From assembly GCA_023014365.1 (NCBI GenBank), contig JAEBUN010000025.1:558001-622000 (forward strand): a DNA stretch of 64,000 nucleotides, given 5' to 3'. Each line of letters begins with the position of its first letter. Within the stretch, counting starts at the first letter, position 1. Under the pieces are notes generated by a model. It worked only from the letters and a program-made list of their open reading frames with translations, was not told the DNA's origin and ran no database searches. Origin of the DNA: Lepiota brunneoincarnata (lineage: Eukaryota; Basidiomycota; Agaricomycetes; Agaricales; Agaricaceae). This document shows positions 45,744-56,900 of the stretch, piece after piece. A program made the position numbers and the translations under genes.

Positions 45744-47561
45744 ATGTCGTTGATGACATCCCCAACACTACCACCGAGCACGTATTCAACGCCCGCGAAA
45801 GCAATTCCCTCCAGCCCCGCCGTCAAGGCATCACCCTCCATCCCTCCACCATCCCAAACCTTTGAACCGCTCGTCAAGGCCGTACTACGACATCGGCTTG
45901 TGAATAATATTTTCTTACAGTCTGCTCTGCTAACATGGGGTGTAATGTCATTCACTATAGTCTGGCAGCAGAGCCTAGGTTCCCTAGGGCTTGCCGGTCT
46001 AGCGATGCTACCATTTCGTCCTTTGTCAATAGCCGGTGCATGTTTCTTTTGGGTTTCCTTGGCACTACCGGCTGTTGTGGTACGGAAGGCGTTACTGACT
46101 TGTGAGTCCTTTAACTCAGTCAACGCGTCAGCCCGCTCATTTTTCGTCCGAAAGCGACACGAACGCCTGCGACATCACCAGCCACTACACTCTCCACTGC
46201 ACCATCAAAACCTAGTATACGACGTGCCATTATCGCTTACTCGGTCCCTGCACTCATCATGGTTGCTGTCCACGCATTCATGGCTTATTCAATTGAACCA
46301 ATAAACCCAAAACTTCGAATTTTTGTCAAGTCCAAGTGCGTCATTGCTTGTTATGATGAAGCATTCCAACTAAACGTCATACTCATAGAAAACATCCGCG
46401 CTACCTCAACGGCCGCGCCCTTTTCCTGATCATTTCTCAAATCACCGTCGCCATCAGCTACGCCGTCCGAAATATCATGTTGGATCGCTTCGTATTCCGA
46501 TGGAACCTCACGAGCCAGGTGTGTGTAACATCCTTTTTGTTATCATCCCGATCATCATATCTCAACCCTAGAACGACAATTGTAATACAAGGCTCAATTT
46601 GTTGGACCTCGTCAAGGCTGGCATCATTTCAACAATACTATCAACATTGACCTTAACAGTCACCGCCATCATTTTTGCCCTGGGCCGTTTGCTATTACCC
46701 CTCTTCTACAGGCTTCCCGTCGTTTCTTCGTTCTTGAAGCCATTCACTGCGCATTTTCTTCGTAGCTCATGGGTGATCCTCCTTCCACTCCGGCATGTAG
46801 ACCTCATCCGTCGAGCTTGGTATTTGGGGTTCATCACGTTCTTCATCTGGGAAACATCCGATACCTTGTTCGAACTTAATGTGGCGAAGGTCCGTTCTTT
46901 TTCCCGTCTGGTATATTCCGATCTCGCTCATAAATTACTTTAGCAAATTCCGGTTTCCCACCTTACCGCAGATCCTAACCAGACCTTGGTTTCTGGCATT
47001 TCCTCTGCAGACGCGACGTTCAAGTACTTTGCATACTCCGAACTGCACGCGCTAGCCGAGGACACATCTTCCTCTGCTGTCGCCCAACGCGCTGCGCTTT
47101 TTAGTGACCAGAAGCACACTCCCACCTTATGGGCACATTTGCTTCGCGAGAGCTTGGTGCTGTTGGGCAAGGATTATCAACTTTTCCTTCGCTAGGGCGA
47201 GCCAGAACCACCTGCAGCCCCAGCGCCGCCCCCTGAACCGACCCTCCCCGAGGACCTGATTGAATCAAGTCCCGTACCCTTACTTCGCCGGAGAATATTC
47301 AGAGGTGGCGCGCGTATTGACGGTGGCTTGGATGCTACGTTGGATTCCATAGGCTCTGATGGTCCAATCACGAAAGCTGTGGATTCCAGCGTCAATGCTA
47401 TTGATTTGCCAGAGATCTTCACATCATCTGAGGTTGAGGCAGTTCCAGCGGCTATGAGGGAAGCAGAGCAAGGAGTGGAAAGTACGCAAGGGCTGATCGA
47501 GCTCCTCACGCAGTGGGTTGTTGGAGCATTGCGCGGTACGTTTGCAAAGTATACATCGTGA
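45744..47561 (+). pseudogene. ndc1: Ndc1-type nucleoporin gene, interrupted
   Basis: Exons 45744-46101, 46155-46335, 46389-46518, 46572-46889 and 46944 onward, with 53-54 nt introns and matching phases, give an Ndc1/Nup-type membrane protein: N-terminal paired membrane segments after RHRLVNNIFLQ, the FVKSKKHPRYLNGRALFL block, LVSGISS...FKYFAYSELHALAE, and the SDQKHTPTLWAHLL block. Ndc1 anchors nuclear pores and spindle pole bodies in the membrane. The frame meets TAG at 47193-47195 but continues open in the same frame to 47561. The C-terminal domain then ends near 47700, where segment B begins. An essential gene in yeasts, so another copy is expected elsewhere. Confidence 0.75.
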
Positions 47562-48359
47562 GAAGCAGAGGGAACAGCGCTTAAGATGCCGCACTCAAGC
47601 CTTATGCATCCGCTCATTAGCAGACTGTGCTCCTAGCTAATCAACCACAGATTCCCCTGAAAGTAGAACTGGGCTTACATTGGTTGCTGAGACAGTGAGT
47701 GGGCCTTGGGACGGATGTATGGTCGTGGCTTGCTGTCTAACGTGCTCAACAGACAAGAGAGCACTGGAGCCCTACACGCCCCCGAAGGCTCGTGTGGATA
47801 TGCCTTGACCACGCATTGAAGTGGGTGTAAGGCAATATATGTCTCCCGAAGCCATATCCCTTGATATTCAACATCATGAAGACAACAGGGCGAGTCCGAA
47901 TATCTCTCTCCGGCACAATGCAGCCGGGAGTTCAGCCTTGCAGACTTCGACGGGCAACCGTGTCTAGCTACATGTCCGGAGATGGAAGGAGGACATAATG
48001 CAAGCACTGCGCGTGAAGAGCGGCTAATAGTATGGACATGATGGATGGGGATAGTGTGACTTGTGAAGTAAGGTTGTTTTGCGTGATGTACTGTATATTC
48101 TACGACTGGCCTGCATCACGCCGACTGGGTCAGCGATTATTTAAGCACTGCTCAGCAACTGTCTCGCACTCAGGTGATAATCCTATCGGGGAATCACGGG
48201 GGTCTATTAGCACGATTGGTATACGTCGTCCCTCAGCTTGATACAATAATTTAAAAGGTATGCTTGGTCATCAACTCATCACCATCGAATCGTCCGTATC
48301 GGAGACAATGTGTCTGGCTTCTCATCTCACTCTACGATCGCTGGGTATCTTGCTGACTC

Positions 48360-49604
48360 TCACATGCGTCCTGGGACCATCCCTACCAGGGCAGCGTGGT
48401 TTACGTGGACTTCCATGTGAGAATAATATGTCTCAGTCACTCGGTGTCCGAAAGCTGAGTCGAACAAAGAATCGCCTGACGTCGGCATCCACTCAGAGTG
48501 AGATCGGAGAACACGGAGAGGGGTCGGTGAAGTGTTGTTCATGTCGTCGTACAGCTTCCTCAGCATCAGCGAAACCTTGATGTGGCGCATGGTGGGCGTG
48601 ATCACCTCGACACTCTCTTCGGAGGAAGCGGACACCTTGCGTTTCTTGGTCGCTCTGATAAAATCTTCCTCCGGATCGTCCTCCCTACCATTGACATGCG
48701 AGGTTGGTGCATCGAAAGATAGTTCTTCGGCTACCTCTCCCTGTTCACTTTCATCTTCCTCTCGCAACATCGCCAGCTTGGTCGGGCTCATAACCATTGC
48801 AGTGTCCGCCGCTCCAACTCGCCTCCTTGTCGGTCTAGTCGCAACGAGAGCCAAGGGACTCGTTGGAGGGCTGATTGCCTTGAAGTCCAATTCGTCCAGA
48901 ACCCAACTAGGATCCGCGATTCTGCCCAAACCCCGCTGGCCTCTACTCTTCAAGGGCGCTCCAGGGACGGGAACCCTGCTCGCCTTCACAATTCCAACCA
49001 ACATTTCAACCTCCCTCCGAATCGCATTGGCATCACGAGGCTCACTCAAATCGATCCTCAGAGCCTCGGGCAGTCGTTCGTTCATCTCCTGAGCAACCTC
49101 GATGACGCGACCCTCTTCCATCGTGAGAAGGTCTTCATGGCAGCAAAAGGGTAGTTTGAGAAGGGTACTGATGACAACGGCGTCGATGCTGTGGTCCGAG
49201 TTCTGAAGAGCCATGCAAGGAACGGCGGGGGTGCAATGTTGGGCAGGCGATCGAGTATGTCTGATAAAGCGGCCGGTTCTAGGGGTACCTGAATCGCTCC
49301 CGACTGAGCTGACAGCATCCGAGGATGGGGGTGGTGAATCGAGGGTTGGGTCTGATGTAGATCCGTATTTGCGAAGTGGTGAATCATCGTCATCCGCCAT
49401 CCGAGCACGCTTCGTCCCGATACCATTGGCGCTAGGTTTGAGCACCCCTAGCCCGAAGAACAAACGACGAATAGGGGTCTTGAGTTTATTGCCAGAAAGA
49501 CAGAGGACGCTGGCACGGCTTGCAAGTGAGGGTGTAGACTTGCCCTGCTGGAGAGTGCCCTTTGACTTGGAGAGCTTAAGAGAGCGTGAGGAAGGCCTAG
49601 TCAT
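48360..49604 (-). pseudogene. gene X, copy B with altered 3' end
   Basis: The frame matches copy A from the ATG at 49604 through the SLFDSAFG block (about residue 380), including the basic nuclear-signal-like cluster. A ~230 bp deletion with ~35 bp of foreign sequence then changes frame, and the last ~30 residues differ until a stop at 48360 (414 residues in total). The shared basic C-terminus is lost. Whether this shortened protein works is unknown. Confidence 0.6.
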
Positions 49605-50351
49605 TGTCTGGAAAGCGACGCGAGTGGAAGGGAGAGGCTCGGAAGGGTAGAGGTTTGCAACGACCCGTTAGTCTTAAATATGGACAATCGAAAGGAGGCT
49701 GACCAGAACCGGGGTAGTTTAATTGCGCTCGGAGGGCATTTTATGTCAGCAAGGATGTAGTTTAGGACGGATTGACCTCGATAGTGGAAGGATGGATTAT
49801 CGGTTGGTACAGAGGCAGGTATTGAAGGGCAATGCATCTTTTTCGCTGTGTTTAGGTTCTCCTATGCTATTCTCCTCATCATTGCTCGTCCCACCGTGCT
49901 CGGCCATAGAGGGCAAGGTGAAGCTTGCCTTGACCATGTGCCCCAGAATAACTAGGACTATATTATGAGCTGAGTCCGACCCGGTGAGGAGGCTACTCGC
50001 AGCATTGTTCTAGTCCTCTCCTACCAGGCATTTAACCGAAGAGAACCTACTCTGTCTTGTTTTCCTCTGTATGTATCATTGTGGAACGTAGATAACATCA
50101 ATGAGGTTACATTACATAGATCGTCGCTTAACATTCAACCGATAAAATAATACCCTCGTATCAACAACCTAGGTAGAAATGCGTATCATCGTCCAGCAGA
50201 GACTGTCCGACCCCTAGGTGAAGGAGTATTCGCACGAATGGGTATCTATCGATGTGCGTGTATCGTACATTCTGACAAAAAAGGGGTTAATATAGAAACG
50301 TAAAAATGAATCTCTCACCTTTATAATATCCCGTAACACATCAAGTCTTTC

Positions 50352-52263
50352 CTATGGCAAAGTCAACAGGAGCCGATAGGAAGGCAGAGAGAACGGGTCC
50401 TTACTTTTCGTCCGGGCGGCGATGAACTTGGACAGATATTCGACCATTTTTGTTGTTTCCTCACCGACGGGTCTGATCCATCGTTCCGGTAGCAAGAAAC
50501 CGTACTGAATCACAAGCATCAAATCTGCGCATGGAAAGAAAGGCGAGTAACTTACCGTCCCAGTATCCCGCAGGTGAGCAACATAAGAAAACTTGATGCC
50601 AACCTTCTTATACATCCAATCCAGAATGTTACCTGGAGCAGGGTACAAGAGACGACAGAGGCCGCCGGTCTAGGGATCGATTACGATTGAGTAGGAGGAA
50701 AATGGAGGAATATTAGTGGCGCAAGTACCTGGTATTGTGTTCCATGTATAGATCTCAATGCTTGCGTCGCGCCGGTAGCAGCTTCAATCAGGTCTTCCGC
50801 GTCCTTGGGCCATTTCTGACACGTGTATGAGAATGGTATCGAAACTAAAATCACCTGGTCATTCGGTGGCATCCTCGCCTGAATTAGCCAATAAACGTAC
50901 GCATTTGTCCATAGCTCCTTAGATCCAAAAATCCGACCAGGTTAGGCAAAGTGGTAACAAAATTGGCAATATTGTTGACTTCCGGAGATTCGAATGGACG
51001 ATGACCGGGGTACCAATGAGAACATGGGTCAGCGGGCCTTCTAGGCTTCGTGACGCCAGGTCCTGTCATCATTGGAACGTCTTCCGCTATTGGCTTCCAC
51101 TTGTAGCCCTGGATAAGCCAAGAGGTGTGGGTCAGGTTTGGTAACCGCCGTGACGGATTTGCTCACCCAGTTTCTAATTAATCGAGGCGAAAGAGAATGA
51201 GAAAAGTGGGAGAGAGTTCAAAGATCGACGTGCCTGTTCATGTCCAGCCCTACGCACCCCAGTCGAGGCCCAATGATCTGGCGGTTTTTGTACCTGCGTC
51301 ATATCAGTGATTTGGATGGCAATAGGGCGGAAGTCAGGTGTACCAGTATCGATCAGCCTCCCAAGTGTAGGCGTATCCATCTGGATTGGGTGCAGGAACG
51401 ATATGAAAATCCTACGTTGTGTGTTAGATCTATTAGATGCACAGTTGGGTGAAGATTCGAACAAATATGTCCAGAAGTGATCGAAGCGAGTGGGGCTCGG
51501 ATTTGTCGGCAACTAAGGCGTGGGCGAGGTACGTTGATGTTGCGGTTGCAATCCACTAGAGAAGCAAGCATTTACACTGCCGGATGACAGAGATTCAAGC
51601 TGAACGTACCTCGCGTGCATGTTGCGCACCGACAATCACAAACCCAAGCTTACCGGGACCAGGAATATTGCGCAAGGTAGAGCTATTTGACGGGGCCGAT
51701 AATGTCATCCCTAGCATCTCCCGCCCTTCCGCGCTATGTCCTAGATTGTGAATTCGGACCAAATCAGGGTGAAGTGCAGCAAGCTTCAGAATGAATTGGT
51801 CGATTTCGTATAGGGGATGGTAAGTGTTGTGGTAGGTCGAGTTTACAAGAGACTCCAGACCCCAATTGTCATCGGACTTGGGAATCTGCAAGGGTTTGGG
51901 GTTCTCAATGACAGATACGTTGTGCGGAATGTCAATGAGTTCTGCAGGGAAGTACTCGTCGGAGAAACGGGAGTAGATGTCAACATGGGTGGCAGCAAGT
52001 TGCCAGATATCGACATGATTTGTCTGCACAGAAAGTCAGGGTAGGGTTGATACTCGCTGCAGTGTGTGTGTACGTACGATAGTGGGATGCAATATGTGTT
52101 CTCTTTGTTGTTCGTTATCCCATATGAAACGCCTGATAATGCCGGTCGTGTGAGGGATTTGGTCGGTGAAACCGAGAATAGTTTGCTCGTCGGCCAGGGC
52201 AAGGGATGAGGCGAGGAGAATAATGCATATTCGGGCCCAGGAGGGAACGAGGGTTAAACCCAT
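50352..52263 (-). CDS. ecm14: Ecm14-like inactive M14 metallocarboxypeptidase, copy B
   Basis: Ten exons, 472 residues, all phases consistent: 52263-52078, 52023-51610, 51555-51463, 51411-51344, 51293-51234, 51173-51167 (7 nt), 51108-50901, 50844-50729, 50669-50556, 50504-50352. Signal peptide, propeptide (VDIWQLAATHVDIYS), then M14 landmarks: AQHAREW (zinc His and Glu), VPAPNPDGYAYTW, WYKNRQ, LDMNRNWGYKW, HLRDTGTYGFLLP. Two active-site positions are changed: the third zinc ligand His (HSYGQ in active enzymes) is Arg (RSYGQ), and the catalytic Glu of ELRDTG is His. Ecm14 proteins are known as M14 members lacking catalytic residues and act in the wall/secretory route. The GC donor at 51233 is needed to make NRNW. 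Confidence 0.82.
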
Positions 52264-53073
52264 GGTCGTGGTGGTGGTGGTCCTCCTCCAAGGAACGGAA
52301 GCCCGATCCACAGCGTTCTTCCCAACCCTATGATATGTCGCTTATGTAATGCGAGCACGCTGTCCACCCCCGACATCTCGACTCTTCCTTACTTCCACCA
52401 GCGATCTCTTACAGATGCCTCGACCACTTCAGATACCGTCGCTTGCTCCGGTTCTGCGTTCCTCGTAATCCAGGTGTGTCCAGCAACTTCGGCCCACTAC
52501 CCTTCATTCCAATGCACCACCCAACATTAGAGTCGATTTCGTCGGAGTACATATCTGCTCAGCGACATTTTAGTAATGCTTATATAGCTGTTCAGTTTTT
52601 CAAAACTGCAAGCTTCAACGTTTCAACGTTACATTCAATGCTCAACCCCTCTGGCGTGTGGGAAAAAACTGGGAATGAGCTGATCTCCCAAATTGTTAAA
52701 GACATGTGACCATAGTACCACTGGTGCAAGGCAGCATACATGCAAACGGGTAGCTCAAGCTCACAACATCTGCCTACAGACCGGGCTGTTGCTTAGGATT
52801 ATCTGCCCTCAGGCTATAAGGGGCTCCCGAGTCGAGTCGAGGCATTCTTCAACAAGTCTTCACGTGTCCTCACGTACCAATGCGGTGTGTTGAATGACCA
52901 ATCGTGGGTCCTCGCTTATCGCTTCCAAATAAAGCGCCTTATCCCAGTTTTCATGGTTTACGCATAGTGATCTATATATACCATAGCAAGCTCAACACGA
53001 ATATTCGTCTGCATAATCGACACAAATGGTTAGTAGTCCCAACCGACCACCATCGATCACCACCTCCACCCCC

Positions 53074-55080
53074 ATACCTCCGCAGAGCTCAAAAAAGCCG
53101 GTGCCGCAGCTTCCAACGATACCTCATGAGGTTGAAATCCATTACTCAACCGATTAGTCCTATAACTCGGGCCCCATAGCCATACCAGAACCTCCTCAAA
53201 CCAGCCTGGCCTTCACACGTACCGTAATAGCTCTCGACTTGGCGACCACGCCTATCGCCCTCGAGGTCGCAGAAGAGTACGTTGCGACCGCAGCGGACTT
53301 GTCCGAATGCAAGAACCCAACCTCCTTCTCCTATCCGCCGCGAACCACATTCCGAAAGGTCACCGTTCCTTTCGCAGTGCCTGGCTGATGAATCATTTTC
53401 CACTTCTGCATGCGGCAGTGACGTCCTACGAGCGGCGTTTTCTTCGCCCTCTTGTTCTCTTGAACTCTCGCTCTGTGCCCATTCTTTTTGATCAGGAAGG
53501 GAAAATTCTGCCAGTGAAGGTCAAGCGTGCATCATCCAGTGCCTATGGGGAGGTTATTAAATGGTTTTTACCCCTGGGGCCGTTTCCATCAAGCTTTCCA
53601 TGGGCTTCTGCTTTCGATTCTTGGGATCTAACATCGACGAATTTCCCAGTAAAAGGCTACTTTTCATAATCAGAACTGCAGCCACAACGAGTGTGGATGC
53701 AACCCTCCGACTTTGCGTTTGGCAGATTGTAAGCGATGGGTGCTGTCTGAAGGACATTGGCAACAACGCAGGCTTGAAACGGAGTACCGAGAACGATCAT
53801 GGCATCATAGAAAATCAGGCGAGACTTGGCTTCGGGCGCGTAGCCGACTGGCCGCAACATGCATTGTGATAGGTCTCGGCACGCCTATTTGGGCTGCGTA
53901 TTCGGTATCTTTTAGCTTCTTATGCTACTTGCTCCTGTTCAACGGCATCAGCGGTGGTGCGCTTCTTGATGTCGTAGCCGAACACGTTCTGTTCCTCTGT
54001 GATACTATCAGCCATATCGATAAGTCGGTGTGCCCGGTTGTGGTCACAAGTCCTCTGCCTTGTACATTATCTGCCAATCCTGACACTGCAGGCGTTGGGA
54101 TAAGTGGTTCTGGCGGTTGTGTTATGACGCTAGTTAACTCTGTATATCGGATTCGAATCGCTTCTTATTCGCAGATCATCTCGCCTATGACCCTCCTTGC
54201 TTTCTCTCCCACTCATGCCAAACCCTCTCGCTGGGCCCTCGCGACAACCTCGCTAGCATTCGGTATCTCAGCCATACTGTCAGCTACTGCAAATCAATTG
54301 TCTCTCTATCACATGGTTCTGGCTGCAAAATCCCAAACCCTCTCGCTTCTGGCTACTGCGACTATAGAAGTCAAGTCACCAGATCAGCGTGGCCCCTACT
54401 TATCCATTCTCAACCACATGCGCTGGGTGGTTAACTCAGCGATCATTCTCTGGTATTCCCTGGCTGCGCCGTGTTTTGGCTCCCAGCCATTATGCAATGC
54501 ATATGTACACTCCCAATCATACTTCTTTGTTGGCCAGGCTGTCAGCGCACTAAGGCGCGTGAGCTCAATTGTAAACGCCATCACTGCTGTGCTGCTCGTC
54601 ATGTATGGTCTATTTCTTACATGGGGACCCAGGTGCTACTTGGCGCGAGAGCCAGCTGCGTTTCCAAGATCTTATACGGAATGGGCCTCCTGGTCCTTTC
54701 CCGTCAACAACACCTCCCCTAGCGCGATAAGATCATCCCAATCATTACCATCACCTGCGACCATGGGCCCGCGGTTTGGGCGCAAATGTCTTTCGCGTAT
54801 CCGGGATCTTTGGGTTGATGCAGTGACCACTTTCGTTTATGCGCTGCCATACCCCAAATTCTGGCGCTACATCATTGGGCTCTGTGTTGCAGTCGTGTTA
54901 GTGTGTAATACAGAGCGAACAATTACGCTCAATAATGTATCCGGGGATGAGCGAATATGGACATATGGCCAAATCCTCGCGGTTGCGTTGGGAACTGTGC
55001 CAGTGGTGCAACTTTCGCAGATCTTAGGGCTGGTGTCAAGGGGCGTAGTGGATGATCATGCCAAGCCGAAGCAGGATTAA
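53074..55080 (+). pseudogene. M3, third copy of M
   Basis: The start codon is ATA (53074), the TDYSY stretch has TAG (53155-53157), a 1 bp deletion follows near 53349 and a 1 bp insertion near 53652. From 53713 the frame is open to the end. The intron donor equivalent to GTGAGT is ATAAGT (54100), and the intron stop TAG is CGG, so the former intron now reads through in frame with both flanking exons. Confidence 0.85.
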
Positions 55081-55244
55081 CTATTACTGTGCAAGATGTC
55101 CTCCTGGCTGCATGAGGACATCGCGATTATCTAATATATTATAGATATTTCTACTCTCTAATCTCTATTACCTTACACCTAATACTTACTCCTCTCGCTC
55201 TTTTTTACGTAGAAAACCTCGCTCCTTATTTCAGTCTTGCTCTC

Positions 55245-56198
55245 ATTGTTTTACATACTTTACCTCTCCTTTTAGTTCCAGTACCTGTAGAAATTCGGAC
55301 TCGTAGAGGCTTAGGAACGTGCTGCGTAGCTACTGGAATAGTAACATATACCCCCCAACACTCGGCTTTACAAGTGACGGGGGAAGGTGGTGGTTCGAGG
55401 TCAAAGCGCGCCTGACGTTGGGAGTCTATGTGCCAAGTGCCCAAATATTCATTTGTAAGTACATGCAGGAGAGCTGTTGATGGCACTGAGTGCCGCCCAG
55501 GGTTTGCTCTGGGCAGTGGCAATAAAAGTGGTGGTTCCGGTGGTAAAAGTGGTAAATATGGACCTGGAATAATTAGATATTTTTGCCTCAAATTTAAGCC
55601 TCAGGTTGCCTAAGGTCGAAAACAGGTAATTGCAGGCAAAGTCCTTATACAAAGTCAGATTCACTTGTAAGTCCGAGAGTGTTTGGGGGTATATTGTTAG
55701 GGCGACCTGGGGAACCTCGACAGCTTAAGGAGAGCTGAGAAGGCACTGCAGGGGTATCCTAAGAGAATAGGATAGAGAAACCCCTGCAGGCGAAACTATG
55801 TATATATATGACTTATATAATCAATATAAGTTGAACCAAACCTGGCTGTGGTGTCCGGGTGGTACACAAAGGGCAATCATGGTTGAAACCAATGTGAGGA
55901 GTGAGGGTGGCTGTCTAGGATCTACAGGAATAAAGGAGGGCAGAAGGAGGTTGAGGAAAGTGTGGAGAGTGAAGGAAAAGGTTCATCTGGTCAATGAGGG
56001 GACATCCAGGGTATTTGGACTGTGTATGGGGCTTAGGCATTTAAAAGGGGGAATATACAGTGTGCTGGGAGTGTTGCTGGGGTGTTTGGGGTGTCCCCTT
56101 ACATATATGACATGTATTCCAGTAGCTATGTGGCACGTTTCTAAGCCTCTACAAGTCCGAATTTCTGGAACTAAAAGGAGCTGGTAATGTAAAACAAT
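55245..56198. mobile_element. fold-back element 3' of M3, split by a solo LTR
   Basis: The outer ends ATTGTTTTACAT and ATGTAAAACAAT pair over ~100 bp of TIR. After removing the 409 bp LTR and one TATAT copy, 540 bp remain, matching the 541 bp element at 42264-42804. The left flank is M3 3' sequence; the right flank is unrelated CpG-poor sequence, so here it is not a palindrome centre. Confidence 0.8.
55695..56103. mobile_element. solo LTR, family A (A1)
   Basis: 409 bp, TGTTAG...CTTACA ends, flanked by TATAT on both sides (55690-55694, 56104-56108). The uninterrupted site GGGGGTATATGAC is preserved at about 42700. No internal retroelement sequence is attached. Confidence 0.9.
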
Positions 56199-56468
56199 TT
56201 TTCAAGTTGCCATAGCACTACTTAACTGTTATTGCCCTCTCTTTCACATTTTGGGTCATTATGTTAGCCCTGGCAGGTTTTTCTTTGGTGGCTACTTAAG
56301 GTGATGCTTGTTCCAACACAGCTCTTATAAATGCTGCTGCCTCCTTAGCCTGATGATACTGGAAGCGTGGCATCCAATGTTGCAGCCAGGTCAGAGTGTG
56401 TAAGTGATGTCTTACCTCATGGGACATCAACATTGATCATAGTAGGCAATCCCCTGTTTCAAAGAAAG
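56199..56468. other. non-coding, CpG-poor
   Basis: No gene or repeat recognised. Confidence 0.5.
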
Positions 56469-56900
56469 TGTAAGGGGAACTTCAGGTCACTGCTCACAAC
56501 CTCAAATTCGGAAATCCGATTCCCAACCTCCTAGCACTCAGAAATCCAATTCCCTGCCTCTCTATGTTCAGAAACCCGATCCCCAGCTTCCCTATGCTCG
56601 GAAATCCGATTCCCTGCCTTCTTGCATTCGGAAATCTCATCCCCAGCCTCCTTTGGCCTGGAATTTGGTCCTCCAGCACTCCAGTGCTCAGAGTTCCTTC
56701 CTTGTCCCGAGCCCATTCCCAACCATACCCACTTTAGACATCCCTGACACCTCACAGCCATTTATGTAGAGTAGATTACTTAACTTGGACTTACAGCAAG
56801 TAGTATAAGTAGTGTAGGTGAGCTCAGAGAAACCTTACTCGATTCTCTAAGGTTTCCCCCTGCTCAGTTGACATGACGCGACAAGCAGGTTGCCCTTACA
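56469..56900. mobile_element. solo LTR, family B (B1)
   Basis: 432 bp with inverted tips TGTAAGGG/CCCTTACA and GAAAG on both sides (56464-56468, 56901-56905). The interior has short degenerate repeats of a CGGAAATCCGATTCCC type, also present in B2. Confidence 0.88.

Larger units (their letters stand above)
47700..56198. repeat. segment B of the direct segmental duplication
   Basis: Starts near 47700 with the block equivalent to 33830 and runs through gene X, Ecm14-like, M and the fold-back element to 56198. The 47700-48359 part is non-coding and corresponds to 33830-34360. 52264-53073 is the shared region upstream of M. Confidence 0.85.
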
